Positions 18,141-27,805 are shown, numbered from the stretch's first letter. The stretch: 56,397 nt of DNA from Bacillota bacterium (GCA_021785975.1 JAJYOE010000004.1:1-56397), one strand, 5' to 3'. A program made the numbers and translations. Notes: a model not told the origin generated them from the letters alone.

Positions 18141-18674
18141 CTACCACAACATGACGACCATCAACACGCCGATCAGTACACCAGTGGTGCGATACACCTT
18201 TTCAAAACGATCGCGCTCTGTTACGGCTTCTTTTTCGCGATCGGCAAGTTCTGCGAGGATGGCGTTGATCGAAGATTCCTGCAACACTGCATTCGTATTG
18301 CCGATAGTGCGACTGAACTGGCGCAACGCACTGACGTCTTCTGCACTTAGCGACCAGAATTCTCCAGCTTGTCCTAAAGCGACGGCAAACGCATCTTCTG
18401 CTTCTGTGCCTGATGTGGTCAATAACTCTGCTGTTTTTGCAAACAATTGGTGAGTGCCAGACTGATCAGAAAAGTACCCAGAAATTTTGAAAAACGATTC
18501 AGGCAACGGCAAACGATGATAAGCGATATCTGCGCGGAGCATGCGCAAAGCAGTCATGATCTCTCTAAGTTCAAGCGGTCGTTTACGGTATTTTTTGGCG
18601 AAATCAAAACCAAACCCGGCCGTTCCCACAAAGAGTGCGCCTGCTCCCACCCATTTCAGAAAGACCAATGCCAT
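18141..18674 (-). CDS. spoIIIAB: Stage III sporulation protein AB
   Basis: 177 aa with an N-terminal helix (WVGAGALFVGTAGFGFDFA), a cytosolic helical region (LRMLRADIAYHRLPLPESF) and a C-terminal transmembrane helix. The domain resembles type II/IV secretion membrane proteins and is taken to couple to the SpoIIIAA ATPase. The ATG with GAGGTG overlaps the spoIIIAA end by 19 nt. Confidence 0.93.
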   Translation of the reverse strand: MALVFLKWVGAGALFVGTAGFGFDFAKKYRKRPLELREIMTALRMLRADIAYHRLPLPESFFKISGYFSDQSGTHQLFAKTAELLTTSGTEAEDAFAVALGQAGEFWSLSAEDVSALRQFSRTIGNTNAVLQESSINAILAELADREKEAVTERDRFEKVYRTTGVLIGVLMVVMLW

Positions 18675-19600
18675 GATTTCACCTCGCGCAACTGGCTGTC
18701 ATACACTCGGGCTATCGTGCCTGGACGAGGCAAGGCGGATACCTCCACCCATCTGGCGATAAGTGAAGATTCGGAAAGATGGTGCATGCCGGATCTCGCT
18801 AGTAATTCCTGCACATTTCCGGCATGAGCGGTTCCCACGAGTATCACCCCCGCTTTTGCAAGGTCCGCAACTGCCAGCGCGTCTTGTGGCCCACCCAGTT
18901 CATCTGCGATGATTACTTCTGGTGATAAGGAACGAAGCGCCAAGGTCATCCCTATCGCCTTGGGACAGCCATCAAGCACGTCGGTGGCCATTCCAACATC
19001 AAACTGTGGCACACCATTGGCGGTTCCCGCGATTTCCGAACGCTCATCAATCAGCACTACGCGCATCGGCCGCTGCAACGGAGGTTCACCATTGCCAAGT
19101 ATCCTGGCAAGATCGCGAAGTAGTGTGGTTTTTCCTGAAGCCGGTGGGCCAAATAACATGGCGGAACCCATTTGGCGGTTCCCCTTGCTGATGATGAAAG
19201 CCAGTGTTTTTGCACTTCCCTGCACTTCTTTTGCAAGGCGGATATTCAGCGAACTGATATCGCGCAGGGTTTGCACGCCACCATCTTGATGGAGAATGAC
19301 TTTGCCGGCAATTCCTACCCGATGACCGCCAGAAAGCGTGATATAGCCGTTTTTCAATTCAGTATCCACGGCATAGAGTGATGATTTGGTCAGCGTGGTG
19401 AGTACGAAGCGGAGGTGGTATGGCTCAATGGTGATCGGCAAAAATAAGTCTGGTCCCACCAGGTGAACCCTTCGACCGATGCGAAGCCTTATTTCTGTTG
19501 TGCGATCAAGCTCGAAGTCTTGACAAGTCATCACGCTACGGCTGACATCTTCAGGTAACAATTGCATGATTTCCTTCGGGAAAAGGGATATTTTTTGCAA
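18656..19600 (-). CDS. spoIIIAA: Stage III sporulation protein AA, AAA ATPase
   Basis: Cytosolic ATPase related to type II/IV secretion ATPases that powers the SpoIIIA channel. Walker A is GPPASGKTTLLRD; Walker B is in EVIIADELGGPQDALAV. The 314-aa form starts at TTG 19600 behind GGAGGGGG. An in-frame ATG at 19567 with AAGGA 4-5 nt upstream is an alternative. First gene of the operon, under the sigma-E-like promoter at 19633-19663. Confidence 0.94.
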   Translation of the reverse strand: MQKISLFPKEIMQLLPEDVSRSVMTCQDFELDRTTEIRLRIGRRVHLVGPDLFLPITIEPYHLRFVLTTLTKSSLYAVDTELKNGYITLSGGHRVGIAGKVILHQDGGVQTLRDISSLNIRLAKEVQGSAKTLAFIISKGNRQMGSAMLFGPPASGKTTLLRDLARILGNGEPPLQRPMRVVLIDERSEIAGTANGVPQFDVGMATDVLDGCPKAIGMTLALRSLSPEVIIADELGGPQDALAVADLAKAGVILVGTAHAGNVQELLARSGMHHLSESSLIARWVEVSALPRPGTIARVYDSQLREVKSWHWSF

Positions 19601-19632
19601 TGCCGATTGCCCCCTCCCCCATAGTTAGTCCC

Positions 19633-19663
19633 ATATATATGGGCGTTGGGACAGGGATATACC
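19633..19663 (-). promoter_or_regulatory. Candidate sigma-E promoter of the spoIIIA operon
   Basis: On the minus strand GGTATATC (19656-19663) and CATATATAT (19633-19641) are separated by 14 nt, close to the sigma-E pattern (ATA-centred -35, CATAnnnT -10). The site lies about 35 bp upstream of spoIIIAA, whose operon is sigma-E dependent in Bacillus subtilis. Confidence 0.6.
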
Positions 19664-19787
19664 TCCAAATTTTTGTGATCGCACGGAGAATATAGGGATT
19701 TGCCTCGCACGAAGAGAACAAAAGACCGATAGGATATAGAGCGGGGAAATTCGAATCGGAAAAGAGGCCACAAATTTGGGCGACGGA

Positions 19788-19892
19788 GTGATACTTCTTA
19801 CCAGATGGATTGTCGTTTTTCTGGTCATATTCGTGCTATTAATGATGCTTGTATTTACATTCTTAAACAAAAAAAGGGCGCCAAACCATTAG
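19788..19892 (+). other. Possible 34-aa single-helix membrane microprotein
   Basis: A GTG at 19788 opens 34 codons encoding a short basic head, the strongly hydrophobic IVVFLVIFVLLMMLVFTFL and a tail NKKRAPNH. Orientation is opposite to the operons. There is no clear Shine-Dalgarno (only GACGGA directly before the start), and the end overlaps the efp terminator, so it may be chance. Not recognised. Confidence 0.25.
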
Positions 19893-19897
19893 CGCCC
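19868..19897 (-). terminator. Factor-independent terminator after efp
   Basis: Minus strand: GGGCGC (19892-19897) pairs with GCGCCC (19876-19881), followed by a run of T. It lies 20 bp past the efp stop and insulates the spoIIIA operon. Confidence 0.85.
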
Positions 19898-19917
19898 CCA
19901 ATGCCTGTAAAAAATGA

Positions 19918-20475
19918 TTACGCCCTTGAAATGTAAAGTCCGCTGCGAGTATCAATTAGAAGCACATCACCAATATTGATGAAAAAAGGAACTTGCACCG
20001 TGTAACCTGTCTCCATGGTGGCAGGCTTGCTTCCACCTGTTGCCGTATCTCCACGAATGCCAGGTTCAGTTTGAGCCACTGTCAATTCCACCGTGTTCGG
20101 CAGTTCGACACCGATTGGCTGACCTTCATACAACACGACTACACAGTTCATGTTTTCCTTGAGGAAATTCAGTTCGTATTCCAGTTGGTCTCTGGCAATA
20201 TTAGTCTGCTCGAAAGTTTCCGTATCCATAAAGGTAAAGTTATCGCCATCGTTGTATAAGTATTGCATTCCGCGATTCTCAATACGGGCTCTGGCCACTT
20301 TCTCACCCGCACGAAATGTGGTTTCCTTCACTGCGCCAGTGCGAATGTTCTTCAGCTTCGTCCGCACAAAAGCGGCGCCTTTTCCTGGTTTGACGTGCAT
20401 GAACTCGATCACTCGCCAGATCTGGCCATCGTACTCAATGGTCACGCCTGTACGAAAATCATTGCTTGATATCAT
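19918..20475 (-). CDS. efp: Translation elongation factor P
   Basis: Rescues ribosomes stalled at polyproline stretches. The 185-aa protein has the N-terminal KOW-like domain with [14 protein letters not shown]; Lys32 is the position that Bacillus EF-P modifies. Two OB domains follow, ending [21 protein letters not shown]. The ATG at 20475 is fixed by homology ([10 protein letters not shown]); its GGAGG is unusually far upstream (about 13 nt). It follows aroQ; a pepP/yqhT gene, which Bacillus subtilis has between them, is absent. Confidence 0.96.
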   Translation of the reverse strand: MISSNDFRTGVTIEYDGQIWRVIEFMHVKPGKGAAFVRTKLKNIRTGAVKETTFRAGEKVARARIENRGMQYLYNDGDNFTFMDTETFEQTNIARDQLEYELNFLKENMNCVVVLYEGQPIGVELPNTVELTVAQTEPGIRGDTATGGSKPATMETGYTVQVPFFINIGDVLLIDTRSGLYISRA

Positions 20476-20495
20476 CGGTTTTTGCCATCCTCCTA

Positions 20496-20567
20496 TTTAT
20501 TTAACTTGATCCGTGACATATGACACTCCTTCTTGTAACACAATCCACGCCATATGCGCAAGTGTCA
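20496..20567 (-). other. Possible 23-codon micro-ORF coupled to aroQ
   Basis: An ATG overlapping the aroQ TGA (ATGA) opens 23 codons ([20 protein letters not shown] and three more residues) that end just before the efp GGAGG. It may be chance. The overlap with the aroQ stop and the unusual efp ribosome-binding-site spacing make a leader role conceivable. Confidence 0.2.
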
Positions 20568-21011
20568 TGACTTGTCTTCGCTAAATCTCCCGGCAAAAGC
20601 GCGCAATGCGCACTCATAGCCAAACGCGCCAAGCCCGGTGATTTGACCAAGGGCCACAGGGGCAATAACCGAGTGATGACGGAACTCTTCGCGTGCATGG
20701 ACATTGGACAAGTGCACCTCAATCACCGGCAGATGAACTGATGCCACCGCATCGCGAATAGCAATACTATAGTGCGTGAAAGCGCCTGGATTGATGACGA
20801 TCCCCTGGTAGTTCCCCATCGCTTGTTGAATCTGATCAATCAGTGCCCCTTCGTAATTGGACTGAAAAGTGTCCACCTCCACCCCCAGTTCCATCCCCAA
20901 CTGAATCAGTCGCTGATTGATCTGCATAAGCGTCAGTGTTCCATAAATCTCAGGCTCCCTCGTGCCGAGCATATTCAGATTGGGACCGTGTAGGACCAGT
21001 ACCTTATTCAT
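20565..21011 (-). CDS. aroQ: 3-dehydroquinate dehydratase, type II
   Basis: Shikimate pathway enzyme. The type II signature is clear: [19 protein letters not shown], then [13 protein letters not shown], the catalytic-His region [16 protein letters not shown] and [16 protein letters not shown]. Length is 148 aa. Its partner enzyme shikimate kinase (aroK) is at 31 kb in the same window. Confidence 0.96.
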   Translation of the reverse strand: MNKVLVLHGPNLNMLGTREPEIYGTLTLMQINQRLIQLGMELGVEVDTFQSNYEGALIDQIQQAMGNYQGIVINPGAFTHYSIAIRDAVASVHLPVIEVHLSNVHAREEFRHHSVIAPVALGQITGLGAFGYECALRAFAGRFSEDKS

Positions 21012-21035
21012 CGTCGCCCCCCTCCCTCATTACTT

Positions 21036-22511
21036 TTATGATGGTGTAGAAGGCAGATAACGCAATACGGGATTTCTTGCGGCCGTTGTTTCATCGAGCC
21101 GATCAATCACCGTGGTGTGTGGCGCCTGAAGCACCACATCAGGGGTTTCTCTTGCCTCTTTTGCAATTTGTTTCAGCACATTTGCAAAGTCGTCCAGTGT
21201 TTCTTTGGTCTCTGTTTCCGTCGGTTCAATCATCAATGCTTCTTCGACATTGAGCGGAAAATAAATCGTCGGCGGATGGTATCCAAAGTCCAGAATCCGC
21301 TTTGCAATATCCAGCGTCTTGACCCCATTTGCCTTAAACGGTTTGCCAGATAAGACAAATTCATGTTTGCATATCCGATGAAAAGGCACTTCATAGTCTT
21401 CTGCCAGCAGATGCAGTAAATAGTTGGCATTCAAAACGGCGTCTTCGCCCACTTTTTTGAGACCTTCAGCCCCCATCGTTCTGATGTAAGCATAAGCGCG
21501 TACCAGAACGCCAAAGTTGCCATAAAATCCTTTAACTTTTCCAATGCTTTGTGAACGATCGTGATCGAGCGCATACGTACCATCTTGTTTTTTCACGATG
21601 ATCGGCGCAGGCAAAAATGGAATCAGTCCGCTTTTGACACCTACCGGTCCTGCGCCTGGTCCACCTCCGCCATGTGGCGTGGAAAACGTCTTGTGCAAAT
21701 TGAGATGGACGACGTCAAACCCCATATCGCCAGGGCGGGCATAGCCGAGAATGGCGTTCGCGTTGGCACCGTCGTAGTAAAGTAGTCCACCAGCTTCATG
21801 CACGATTCGGGCGATTTCCTCAATGTTTTCTTCAAATAAGCCAAGTGTGCTTGGGTTAGTGAGCATGAGCGCCGCCGTATCTGGCCCCACCGCCTGACGC
21901 AAAGCATCCAGGTCCACTCCTCCTGACTCGTTGGAGGGAATCGTGACAGCGCGAAAACCCGCAAACGATGCGCTGGCTGGATTAGTCCCATGCGCAGAAT
22001 CAGGAACCAGCACTTTAGTCCTTTTTTCCCCGCGATGCTCATGATAAGCGCGGATCAACATGAGCCCTGTCCACTCGCCGGCCGCGCCAGCCGCAGGTTG
22101 CAAACTCACTTCATCCATTCCTGTAATTTCTGCGAGTGACACTTGCAACTGATACAAAAGCTGAAGCACGCCCTGCACGGTCTCTTCTGGCTGTAGCGGA
22201 TGAACTCTGGCAAACCCCGGAAGCTTCGCTACTTCTTCGTTGCGCTTAGGATTGTACTTCATGGTGCAGGAACCTAGTGGATAAAAACCAGAATCAACGC
22301 CGTGGTTACGCCTTGACAGCCCCGTATAATGTCGAATCAGTTCCACTTCGTTCACTTCAGGAAGGAGCGGAGATTGTTTGCGAAGTAGTTTATCTGGAAT
22401 TTCATCTATCGGATCAACTTCCGGAACGTCTAACTCAGGCAATGTATAAGAAACTCGCCCATGATGGCTTCGCTCGAAAATCAGCGGGTAATCACTTGTT
22501 TGGCGACTCAC
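21036..22511 (-). CDS. gcvPB: Glycine dehydrogenase (decarboxylating) subunit 2
   Basis: PLP-containing half of split P protein in the glycine cleavage system. The PLP-lysine motif [23 protein letters not shown] is present. Length is 491 aa from a GTG at 22511, which overlaps the gcvPA stop (GTGA) and has GGGAGGG 6 nt upstream; the in-frame ATG at 22526 precedes that site. It forms a heterotetramer with GcvPA in the family and is last in the operon. Confidence 0.96.
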   Translation of the reverse strand: MSRQTSDYPLIFERSHHGRVSYTLPELDVPEVDPIDEIPDKLLRKQSPLLPEVNEVELIRHYTGLSRRNHGVDSGFYPLGSCTMKYNPKRNEEVAKLPGFARVHPLQPEETVQGVLQLLYQLQVSLAEITGMDEVSLQPAAGAAGEWTGLMLIRAYHEHRGEKRTKVLVPDSAHGTNPASASFAGFRAVTIPSNESGGVDLDALRQAVGPDTAALMLTNPSTLGLFEENIEEIARIVHEAGGLLYYDGANANAILGYARPGDMGFDVVHLNLHKTFSTPHGGGGPGAGPVGVKSGLIPFLPAPIIVKKQDGTYALDHDRSQSIGKVKGFYGNFGVLVRAYAYIRTMGAEGLKKVGEDAVLNANYLLHLLAEDYEVPFHRICKHEFVLSGKPFKANGVKTLDIAKRILDFGYHPPTIYFPLNVEEALMIEPTETETKETLDDFANVLKQIAKEARETPDVVLQAPHTTVIDRLDETTAARNPVLRYLPSTPS

Positions 22512-23854
22512 AACAATCCCTCCCAACGGCTGGCCACAAAATCAATCGTCGATTTTGGCATTGTTTCTGTGACTGCAATCAAAAGCCCGTTTTCCACATC
22601 AGGGTATTCGCGGTAAAGAGGATACCCTAAGAAAATGCCGTCGTTTAGAAGTTCGCGATAAACCTTGTCCGTTTCATCACCAAAAGTAATGACAAATTCG
22701 TTGAAAAACGGTTGCTGATACACACGTGTTGCACCTGCAGCGATAAAGCGCTTCTGTGCATAATGGGCTTTCGCATAATTGTGCCTGGCTAGTTCAGCAA
22801 ATCCCTTAGGACCTAGGCTGCTCAAATAGACAGTGGCAGCAAGCGCATTTAACGCCTGATTGGAGCAGATGTTGGATGATGCTTTCTCCCTGCGAATGTG
22901 CTGTTCACGTGCCTGCAACGTCAAAACAAAACCGCGTCTGCCACCCCGGTCCTTGGTCTCTCCTACGATTCGACCGGGCAGTCTTCTCATGAGAGCATTG
23001 GTAGTTGCCATCATGCCGAGATACGGACCGCCAAAAGAGAGGGGATTGCCAAGCGACTGTCCTTCGGCAACGACAATATCCGCCCCCAGGTGACCTGGCG
23101 CTTCCAATATGCCAAGCGCTACAGGATAGGTGCTGACGATAAGGAGCGCGCCTTTTTGATGAGCCAGTTCAGCGATGGCGTCCAAATCTTCGACATTGCC
23201 AAAAAAATTCGGATAGCCAACGATGACAGCCCCTACCTCTTCGGATAGCATTTTTGCCAAACGATCGAGATCAGTGACGCCGTCCTTTTGAGTCACTTCC
23301 AGTATTTCAATGTGTTGTCCGGAAGCATAAGTTTTTAGCACTTTACGGTATTCTGGATTCACTGCACTGCTGACGAGCACCTTGTCCCTGCGAGTGTGCG
23401 TGCTAGCCATCAGTGCCGCTTCTCCAAGCGCAGTGGGCCCATCATAAACGGAGGCATTAGAAACATCCATGCCGAATAGTTCTGCCACCATGGTTTGATA
23501 TTCAAAAATTGCCTGCAAAATCCCCTGGCTGATTTCCGGTTGATATGGCGTATACGCAGTGTAAAATTCAGAACGCGAGACCACTGCCGGGACCACACTC
23601 GGAATAAAGTGATCGTAAGCGCCTGCACCGAGAAATGATATCGCCTGATCCACATTCACATTGGCGCTTGCCATTTGGCCGAACTCTCTCATGAGCTCCC
23701 ATTCACTGGCTGGTTTGTCGAGTTGGTACGGTCGCCCCAATTGAAGATGAGCCGGTATATCCGCAAAAAGCTCCGTAATGTCCTTAAGGCCTAAGGCATT
23801 TAACATCTGTGCCCTGTCCTCGCTCACACCAGGCAAATAACTCCAATCGCTCAT
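22508..23854 (-). CDS. gcvPA: Glycine dehydrogenase (decarboxylating) subunit 1
   Basis: Non-PLP-lysine half of split glycine decarboxylase; 448 aa starting MSDWSYLPG. Typical stretches include [31 protein letters not shown] and [21 protein letters not shown]-like [10 protein letters not shown]. It lies 18 bp after gcvT and is coupled to gcvPB. Confidence 0.96.
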   Translation of the reverse strand: MSDWSYLPGVSEDRAQMLNALGLKDITELFADIPAHLQLGRPYQLDKPASEWELMREFGQMASANVNVDQAISFLGAGAYDHFIPSVVPAVVSRSEFYTAYTPYQPEISQGILQAIFEYQTMVAELFGMDVSNASVYDGPTALGEAALMASTHTRRDKVLVSSAVNPEYRKVLKTYASGQHIEILEVTQKDGVTDLDRLAKMLSEEVGAVIVGYPNFFGNVEDLDAIAELAHQKGALLIVSTYPVALGILEAPGHLGADIVVAEGQSLGNPLSFGGPYLGMMATTNALMRRLPGRIVGETKDRGGRRGFVLTLQAREQHIRREKASSNICSNQALNALAATVYLSSLGPKGFAELARHNYAKAHYAQKRFIAAGATRVYQQPFFNEFVITFGDETDKVYRELLNDGIFLGYPLYREYPDVENGLLIAVTETMPKSTIDFVASRWEGLL

Positions 23855-23872
23855 CCTGCTTCCCTCCTTCAG

Positions 23873-24976
23873 TTACGCTTTCACTCGTTTGTAAAATGGC
23901 GTTTTTACGACTATCGCGCGAGCTTTTTTGCCGCGAATTTCGATGTCGAATTCTGTTCCGACCTCTGCATATGTCAGATCGACCATGGCAAGTCCAATGC
24001 TTTTGTTGAACGTGGGACTAAACGTTCCGCTGGTGACAAAACCGATGGCGCCATCTGGACCAAAAACAGTAAATCCTTCCCGTGCAATTCCGCGATCCAT
24101 CAACTCATAGCCGACAATTTTACGGCGCAAGCCGTTTTCTTTTTGAGAAAGCAGCGCTTCTTTGCCGACAAATTCATCCTTGGCCGTTTTCACGAACATG
24201 CCAAGACCCGCCTCGAGCGGTGAGATGTCATCGCGCAATTCATGCCCATAAAGTGGCAACCTCGCCTCCAGACGAAGCGTATCCCTCGCGCCAAGTCCGA
24301 CGGGTTGAAGCCCAAGCGGAGCCCCTATGTCCATGAGCGCTTCATAGACGCCAACCGCCTCTGCGGCATCCACGTAGATTTCAAATCCGTCTTCCCCGGT
24401 GTAACCGGTACGGGAGACCAAACTTGGAACTCCCGCCACGACAACATGGGACTGAAAAGAATAGTATCGAATTTGCGACAAGTCCACCGCGGTCAATTTT
24501 TGCAAAATCGTCTCTGCAAGAGGTCCCTGGAGTGCCAATTGAGCAACCTCATCCGACAAGTCTCGAAGCGTGACGTCAGATGCCGTTTGGTGAGACACCA
24601 TCCATTCCCAGTCTTTTTCCCTGTTCGCCGCATTGACCACAATCCAGTATTCATCGTCCTTCAGGCAATACACGAGCACGTCATCCACGGTGCCACCCTG
24701 GTCATTGGCCATTGGGCTATACTGTGCCTGACCGGGCATCATTTTCATCAGGTCGTTCGTGATGATTTTTTGGATAAATGCGCCTGCACCCGGTCCCTTG
24801 ACCTCTATTTCTCCCATATGGGACACATCGAACAAACCTGCCTTTTCGCGCACCAGTTTGTGTTCTGCGACGATCCCGGAATATTGTACAGGCATTTCGT
24901 ATCCGGCAAAATCAACGATTTGCGCACCGTATTTTTTGTACAGTGGATAAAGAGGAGTACGCCTTAGTTCCGTCAC
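23873..24976 (-). CDS. gcvT: Aminomethyltransferase (glycine cleavage T protein)
   Basis: Transfers the methylene group from aminomethylated H protein to tetrahydrofolate. The GTG at 24976 (VTELRRTPLYPLY) has AAGGAG upstream; a longer frame runs back through the riboswitch and is not real. The T-protein folate domain is full length (367 aa), with LFDVSHMGEIEVKG near the N terminus and YTGEDGFEIY mid-protein. First gene of gcvT-gcvPA-gcvPB; the H protein gene is not in the window. Confidence 0.96.
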   Translation of the reverse strand: MTELRRTPLYPLYKKYGAQIVDFAGYEMPVQYSGIVAEHKLVREKAGLFDVSHMGEIEVKGPGAGAFIQKIITNDLMKMMPGQAQYSPMANDQGGTVDDVLVYCLKDDEYWIVVNAANREKDWEWMVSHQTASDVTLRDLSDEVAQLALQGPLAETILQKLTAVDLSQIRYYSFQSHVVVAGVPSLVSRTGYTGEDGFEIYVDAAEAVGVYEALMDIGAPLGLQPVGLGARDTLRLEARLPLYGHELRDDISPLEAGLGMFVKTAKDEFVGKEALLSQKENGLRRKIVGYELMDRGIAREGFTVFGPDGAIGFVTSGTFSPTFNKSIGLAMVDLTYAEVGTEFDIEIRGKKARAIVVKTPFYKRVKA

Positions 24977-25004
24977 ATTGATCGCTCCTTGTTCAGAGTG
25001 AAAA

Positions 25005-25037
25005 ACAAAAAAGACACCGACAAAACACATCGGTATC
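25005..25037 (-). terminator. Expression-platform terminator of the glycine riboswitch
   Basis: Minus strand: GATACCGA (25030-25037) pairs with TCGGTGTC (25013-25020), with one G-T pair, followed by TTTTTTG. It sits between aptamer II and the gcvT start, so glycine binding should suppress it. Confidence 0.8.
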
Positions 25038-25222
25038 GTCCCTGTCCCTTGTACCTGAGAGTTCCCCTGCAACCGCAGGTTACCCCTTTGGTGGCCAATT
25101 GCTCGGCGCTCTCCAGGTGGCGTCAAATTGCAGTACCCTGTACCTGAGAGATTCGCGGGAAAAGATCCGAATCTTTCCGCTTGCTCCTTCGGTGGCGAAA
25201 GTGATCTCGCGCTCTCCTGCAA
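25035..25222 (-). promoter_or_regulatory. Tandem glycine riboswitch (gcvT leader)
   Basis: Two aptamers occur in series. Each opens with GGAGAGCGC (minus strand, about 25218 and 25114), has a GCCACC core (TTCGCCACCGAAGGAGCAAG in the first; GGCCACCAAAGGGGTAA in the second) and closes with CTCTCAGGTACA. The short linker between them is typical of cooperative glycine sensors, which switch on gcv operons when glycine is plentiful. The transcript continues into the gcvT terminator platform. Confidence 0.93.
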
Positions 25223-25261
25223 TCGTCATTCGCAAGTCTTACGTTCATTTTTCTTATATTC

Positions 25262-25291
25262 AGTATAGCTGGATTTTGCAAGGAATGCCAA
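25262..25291 (-). promoter_or_regulatory. Candidate sigma-A promoter of the gcv operon
   Basis: Minus strand TTGGCA (25286-25291), 18 nt, TATACT (25262-25267), about 40 bp upstream of aptamer I. It lies in the divergent gap shared with yqhH. Confidence 0.55.
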
Positions 25292-25337
25292 CCAATAATT
25301 CGGGCATACTTGTCTTGAATGATAAAGGAGAAGGCTT

Positions 25338-27005
25338 GTGTACGATATCCAGATCCATGATCATTTACGCACAAAATTAAGGGAACGCGGAGATGCCGTC
25401 AGCGGCCGCTGGGGACTGTTTTTGCTTGCGCAAGAAGCGGAACAGGAATCGACGATGGTCAGCTTTGATGATCTGGCGTGCCTCAAACTCTTGCCAAACG
25501 TACTTCCTTATACCCATCAAATCGAAACCGCCAAACGTGTCATCAATGAATTACACGGGAGAGCGCTACTTGCAGACGAAGTGGGACTTGGCAAAACCAT
25601 TGAGGCAGGACTTGTCATTAAAGAATACATGGTAAGAGGACTTGTCAAAAAAGCGCTGATTCTCGTCCCTGCCTCGCTCGTATTGCAATGGACAAGGGAA
25701 CTTAACGAGAAGTTCGCAGTCAACGCGTTTGCTCAGCGCAATGAATGGTCCTGGACGAATTACGATGTCGTCGTCGCCTCGATGGATACTACCAAAAGAG
25801 AACCTCATCGCACCACAGTGCTCCACCAGGATTACGACCTGGTGGTGGTGGATGAAGCGCACAAATTAAAAAATAACCGCACAAGCAATTGGCAGCTTGT
25901 CAACCAAATACGCAAAAAGTATTTGTTACTTGTCACTGCAACTCCCGTTCAGAACGACTTAAAAGAGGTGTACAACCTGATTCATCTTTTGCGCCCAGGG
26001 CAGCTCGGGAATCCGGCCACTTTCACCTCGACCCACGTGCAGGATAAACGCACGCCAAAAGACCCACAAGCACTTCGCAGCGCATTGAACACGTTGATGG
26101 TGCGAAATCGGAGAAAAGAGAGCCATCTGGACTTCACAGAGCGGCATGTGGAAGCTATTTTGCTGCGCTTGTCGAATGAAGAGATGGAACTGTACCATGC
26201 CGTCAGTGATTTTATTAAAGAGGAATACGATTATCGCGCGTCCCATCATCGCAGTTTATTGCCGCTGATCACCCTGCAACGGGAAATCTGCAGCAGTTCT
26301 TACGCTGCTCTTCCCACTCTGGAGAAGATGCGCAAAGACCCACACCTGAACTCAATCGCGCATGAGAGGCTGGAACACATTTATGAGATGGCTCAATCAG
26401 TTCCAGGATACACCAAAGTCAATCAGACGATCGACTTGGTCAAACAAATTTCAGACAAATTGATTGTCTTCACAGAATACCGAGCAACACAGGATTTTTT
26501 GCTTTACATGCTACGTCGTTCAAACATTGCAGCCGTACCGTTTCGCGGCGGATTCAAGAGAGGAAAAAAAGACTGGATGAAAGACCTTTTTGAGCATCGG
26601 GCACAGGTGCTTGTTGCGACAGAAGCGGGTGGTGAAGGCATTAATCTGCAATTTTGCAATCAAGTGATCAACTTTGACTTACCTTGGAACCCAATGAGAG
26701 TTGAGCAGCGCATTGGCCGCGTGCACCGACTCGGTCAGACTCGCCCTGTGTATATTTATAATCTGGCGACCAAAGAGACGATCGAAGAGCACATCGTTCA
26801 GTTGCTTCAGGAAAAAATTCAGATGTTTGAGTCGGTTATCGGAGAACTAGACGTGATACTCGGCGCCAAGGCGTTTGAAAAGGAACTCTTGCAAACATTT
26901 TTGGAAAGCAAGGACGAAGAAGAGATTAGAGCGAGATTGAACGTACTCTCCAAACGAGTGCAGCGAACGCCTGCAACCATTGGCAGAGAAAGGGAAAAGC
27001 AATGA
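25338..27005 (+). CDS. yqhH: SNF2-family helicase YqhH
   Basis: SWI2/SNF2 DNA-dependent ATPase of 555 aa. Motif I is LADEVGLGKTIEAGL, DEAH box VVDEAHKLKN, motif III LLVTATPVQNDL and motif VI RIGRVHRLGQTRPVY. Starts at GTG 25338 with AAGGAG upstream. It is divergent from gcvT and its stop overlaps the yqhG start (ATGA); this layout matches Bacillus subtilis yqhH-yqhG. The biological role is not established; RapA-like transcription or DNA-repair roles are possible. Confidence 0.93.
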   Translation: MYDIQIHDHLRTKLRERGDAVSGRWGLFLLAQEAEQESTMVSFDDLACLKLLPNVLPYTHQIETAKRVINELHGRALLADEVGLGKTIEAGLVIKEYMVRGLVKKALILVPASLVLQWTRELNEKFAVNAFAQRNEWSWTNYDVVVASMDTTKREPHRTTVLHQDYDLVVVDEAHKLKNNRTSNWQLVNQIRKKYLLLVTATPVQNDLKEVYNLIHLLRPGQLGNPATFTSTHVQDKRTPKDPQALRSALNTLMVRNRRKESHLDFTERHVEAILLRLSNEEMELYHAVSDFIKEEYDYRASHHRSLLPLITLQREICSSSYAALPTLEKMRKDPHLNSIAHERLEHIYEMAQSVPGYTKVNQTIDLVKQISDKLIVFTEYRATQDFLLYMLRRSNIAAVPFRGGFKRGKKDWMKDLFEHRAQVLVATEAGGEGINLQFCNQVINFDLPWNPMRVEQRIGRVHRLGQTRPVYIYNLATKETIEEHIVQLLQEKIQMFESVIGELDVILGAKAFEKELLQTFLESKDEEEIRARLNVLSKRVQRTPATIGREREKQ

Positions 27006-27805
27006 AGGACCAAAAATTATATAACTTTTGCAAACAATATTTCACGTTGGTCAATGCCACGCTGCATCATGCTGATGACTTTGCGCTTTCTGTGGAACTT
27101 CCCAAAGAGGTGGACAAGGAGTTGACAGACCGTCCCTTTTATTGGATGTGGGTCGAAACGCTTGGTGAAACACCACCGCCCAATTTTCTCTATCTGCTTT
27201 TTGACGATTTGACTCCTTCCCCCGAGTGGACGAGCGTGTTGAAAGATACACAAAAACCGGAACGAGTCCTTCCCGGAAGTTACCGCATGCAGAAAATCTA
27301 CCAAAGCGCCAAATTGCATGGAATGTTTGCTGTAGCTTATGAAAGAAAGGCAGATTTATGGCCACATGTGCTGATCAATGTCAAGGTGTCTTATATCTCT
27401 GATCGGCAGAAAGATGAATTATTGTCCTATCTCTTTTCTGCCCATCACCAGACCATAAAAAAAATCGAATGGAATCATTGGGAGAAAAATTTATTATATG
27501 ATGAACCCCAAAGTGGGAGCCAAATCGTCCCGCTACCCATTAATTATGATCTGGTATTTTCAAAGCTGTTGTCGGAAGTAACCCATGAAATCGAAAAACG
27601 AGATCAAAGTTGGGCAAGAGAATCCTCTCAAAGATTGAAAAAAGAATTGACCGAGCTTGATCAATACTATGAAACAATGGAGAATAAAGAGGCACTGGCA
27701 GCCGAACAACAACTCCGTAAGGCCGAAATCACCTGGCGCATGTCTCCGCGCGTGGAGGTCAATCCTTATCAACTCGCGCTCCTCTACTTATCGGAAAACA
27801 CATAG
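27002..27805 (+). CDS. yqhG: YqhG family protein, partner of YqhH
   Basis: 267-aa soluble protein, identified by position and by recognisable features such as RPFYWMWVETLGE. A long charged helical segment (about 185-240, rich in Glu, Lys and Gln) near the C terminus suggests a coiled coil. Translation is coupled to yqhH through ATGA. No enzymatic motif is seen and function is unknown; the strict pairing suggests it acts with the SNF2 motor. Confidence 0.8.
   Translation: MKDQKLYNFCKQYFTLVNATLHHADDFALSVELPKEVDKELTDRPFYWMWVETLGETPPPNFLYLLFDDLTPSPEWTSVLKDTQKPERVLPGSYRMQKIYQSAKLHGMFAVAYERKADLWPHVLINVKVSYISDRQKDELLSYLFSAHHQTIKKIEWNHWEKNLLYDEPQSGSQIVPLPINYDLVFSKLLSEVTHEIEKRDQSWARESSQRLKKELTELDQYYETMENKEALAAEQQLRKAEITWRMSPRVEVNPYQLALLYLSENT

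Larger units (their letters stand above)
19601..19917. other. Intergenic region between spoIIIAA and efp
   Basis: This 317-bp gap holds the sigma-E-like spoIIIA promoter, a 14-bp palindrome CCCATATATATGGG (19630-19643) that overlaps its -10 box, a weak plus-strand 34-codon frame and the efp terminator. Bacillus subtilis has yqhV here; I see no yqhV-like frame on the minus strand. Confidence 0.7.

Noticed and set aside
24242-24967. 241-codon plus-strand frame inside gcvT
   Set aside because: Antisense to a well-supported gene and with no family features.
24977-25222. N-terminal extension of gcvT
   Set aside because: The longer frame is the translated glycine riboswitch; the GTG at 24976 has a good ribosome-binding site and matches T-protein starts.
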